Source of the DNA: Polydactylus sextarius
Lineage: Eukaryota > Chordata > Actinopteri > Polynemidae
DNA: 64,000 nt
NCBI GenBank assembly: GCA_016801845.1
Contig: CM028931.1
Coordinates: 13,091,555 to 13,155,554, forward strand
Reading direction: 5' to 3'
The notes below the pieces were generated by a model. It was not told the DNA's origin, did no database searches, and saw only the letters and a program-made list of their open reading frames with translations. Below, piece after piece: positions 63,844 through 64,000 of the stretch. The translations under genes and the position numbers were made by a program. The number at the start of each line of letters is the position of its first letter. Positions within the stretch are counted from its first letter, which is position 1.

Positions 63844-64000
63844 AATGGTAATGACAATTTTGCCTTAGCAACTACTTGTAAATATGTAGTCTCTACTGTC
63901 TTCCTGGTCTCCCTCTTATCTTTCTCTCCTGTCCTCCTTCCACCCCTTTCCTTTGTTTCTTCTTTTTCTCTTTTCTCTGTTTTCCTTTCATTCCAACTGG

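Noticed and set aside
1..64000. tRNA, rRNA or CRISPR features
   Set aside because: No complete A plus B box pair, no rRNA similarity and no spaced direct repeats were seen.

Overview
The window looks like teleost fish nuclear DNA. It is AT-rich and mostly non-coding, dense in (CA)n microsatellites and poly(A)/poly(T) runs, has vertebrate-type exons with GT-AG introns, and carries remnants of L2-type LINEs, an R2/HERO-type retrotransposon, Tc1, hAT and Harbinger-like elements. I cannot name the species. No prokaryotic, viral, CRISPR or rRNA locus is visible.

Only one protein-coding gene can be supported: the 5' part of fibcd1 (fibrinogen C domain-containing protein 1), transcribed leftwards on the minus strand. 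Four coding exons can be placed to the base by splice sites, phase and similarity to the family: 57477-57406 (N-terminus), 25804-25325 (membrane anchor and start of the stalk), 15130-14971 (rest of the stalk) and 8781-8645 (first part of the fibrinogen-related domain). They join in frame to about 283 residues of a protein of about 460. The remaining fibrinogen-domain exons were not found and probably lie left of base 1. The introns are 31.6, 10.2 and 6.2 kb. A CpG-rich stretch at about 57.5-58.5 kb is the likely promoter and 5' UTR region.

Layout: 1-8644 is last visible intron sequence with a LINE-derived repeat (3.8-4.5 kb) and a possible plus-strand promoter with a first exon (6.2-6.36 kb). 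8.6-25.8 kb holds exons 4, 3 and 2 with a hAT fragment and a Harbinger-like element between them. 25.8-57.4 kb is the giant intron 1, with a hAT-like element that carries a piece of LINE-related sequence (30.7-31.5 kb), a possible retrocopy tail (34.2 kb), a promoter-like CpG patch (36.6-36.95 kb), a hAT MITE with perfect 8-bp target duplications (38.4-38.8 kb), and a foldback element inserted into a decayed Tc1 element (46.1-47.9 kb). 58.5-64 kb is upstream flank ending in two broken non-LTR retrotransposons in the same orientation, L2-type then HERO/R2-type.

The most interesting structures are the foldback-in-Tc1 nest with a recognisable 6-bp duplication, the hAT element that shares about 370 bp with a LINE-like repeat 27 kb away, the perfect 14-bp 3' stem-loop of the L2 copy, and a (GT)29 tract starting 11 nt inside fibcd1 intron 1. 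Family assignments of repeats rest on motif memory and not on a database search.
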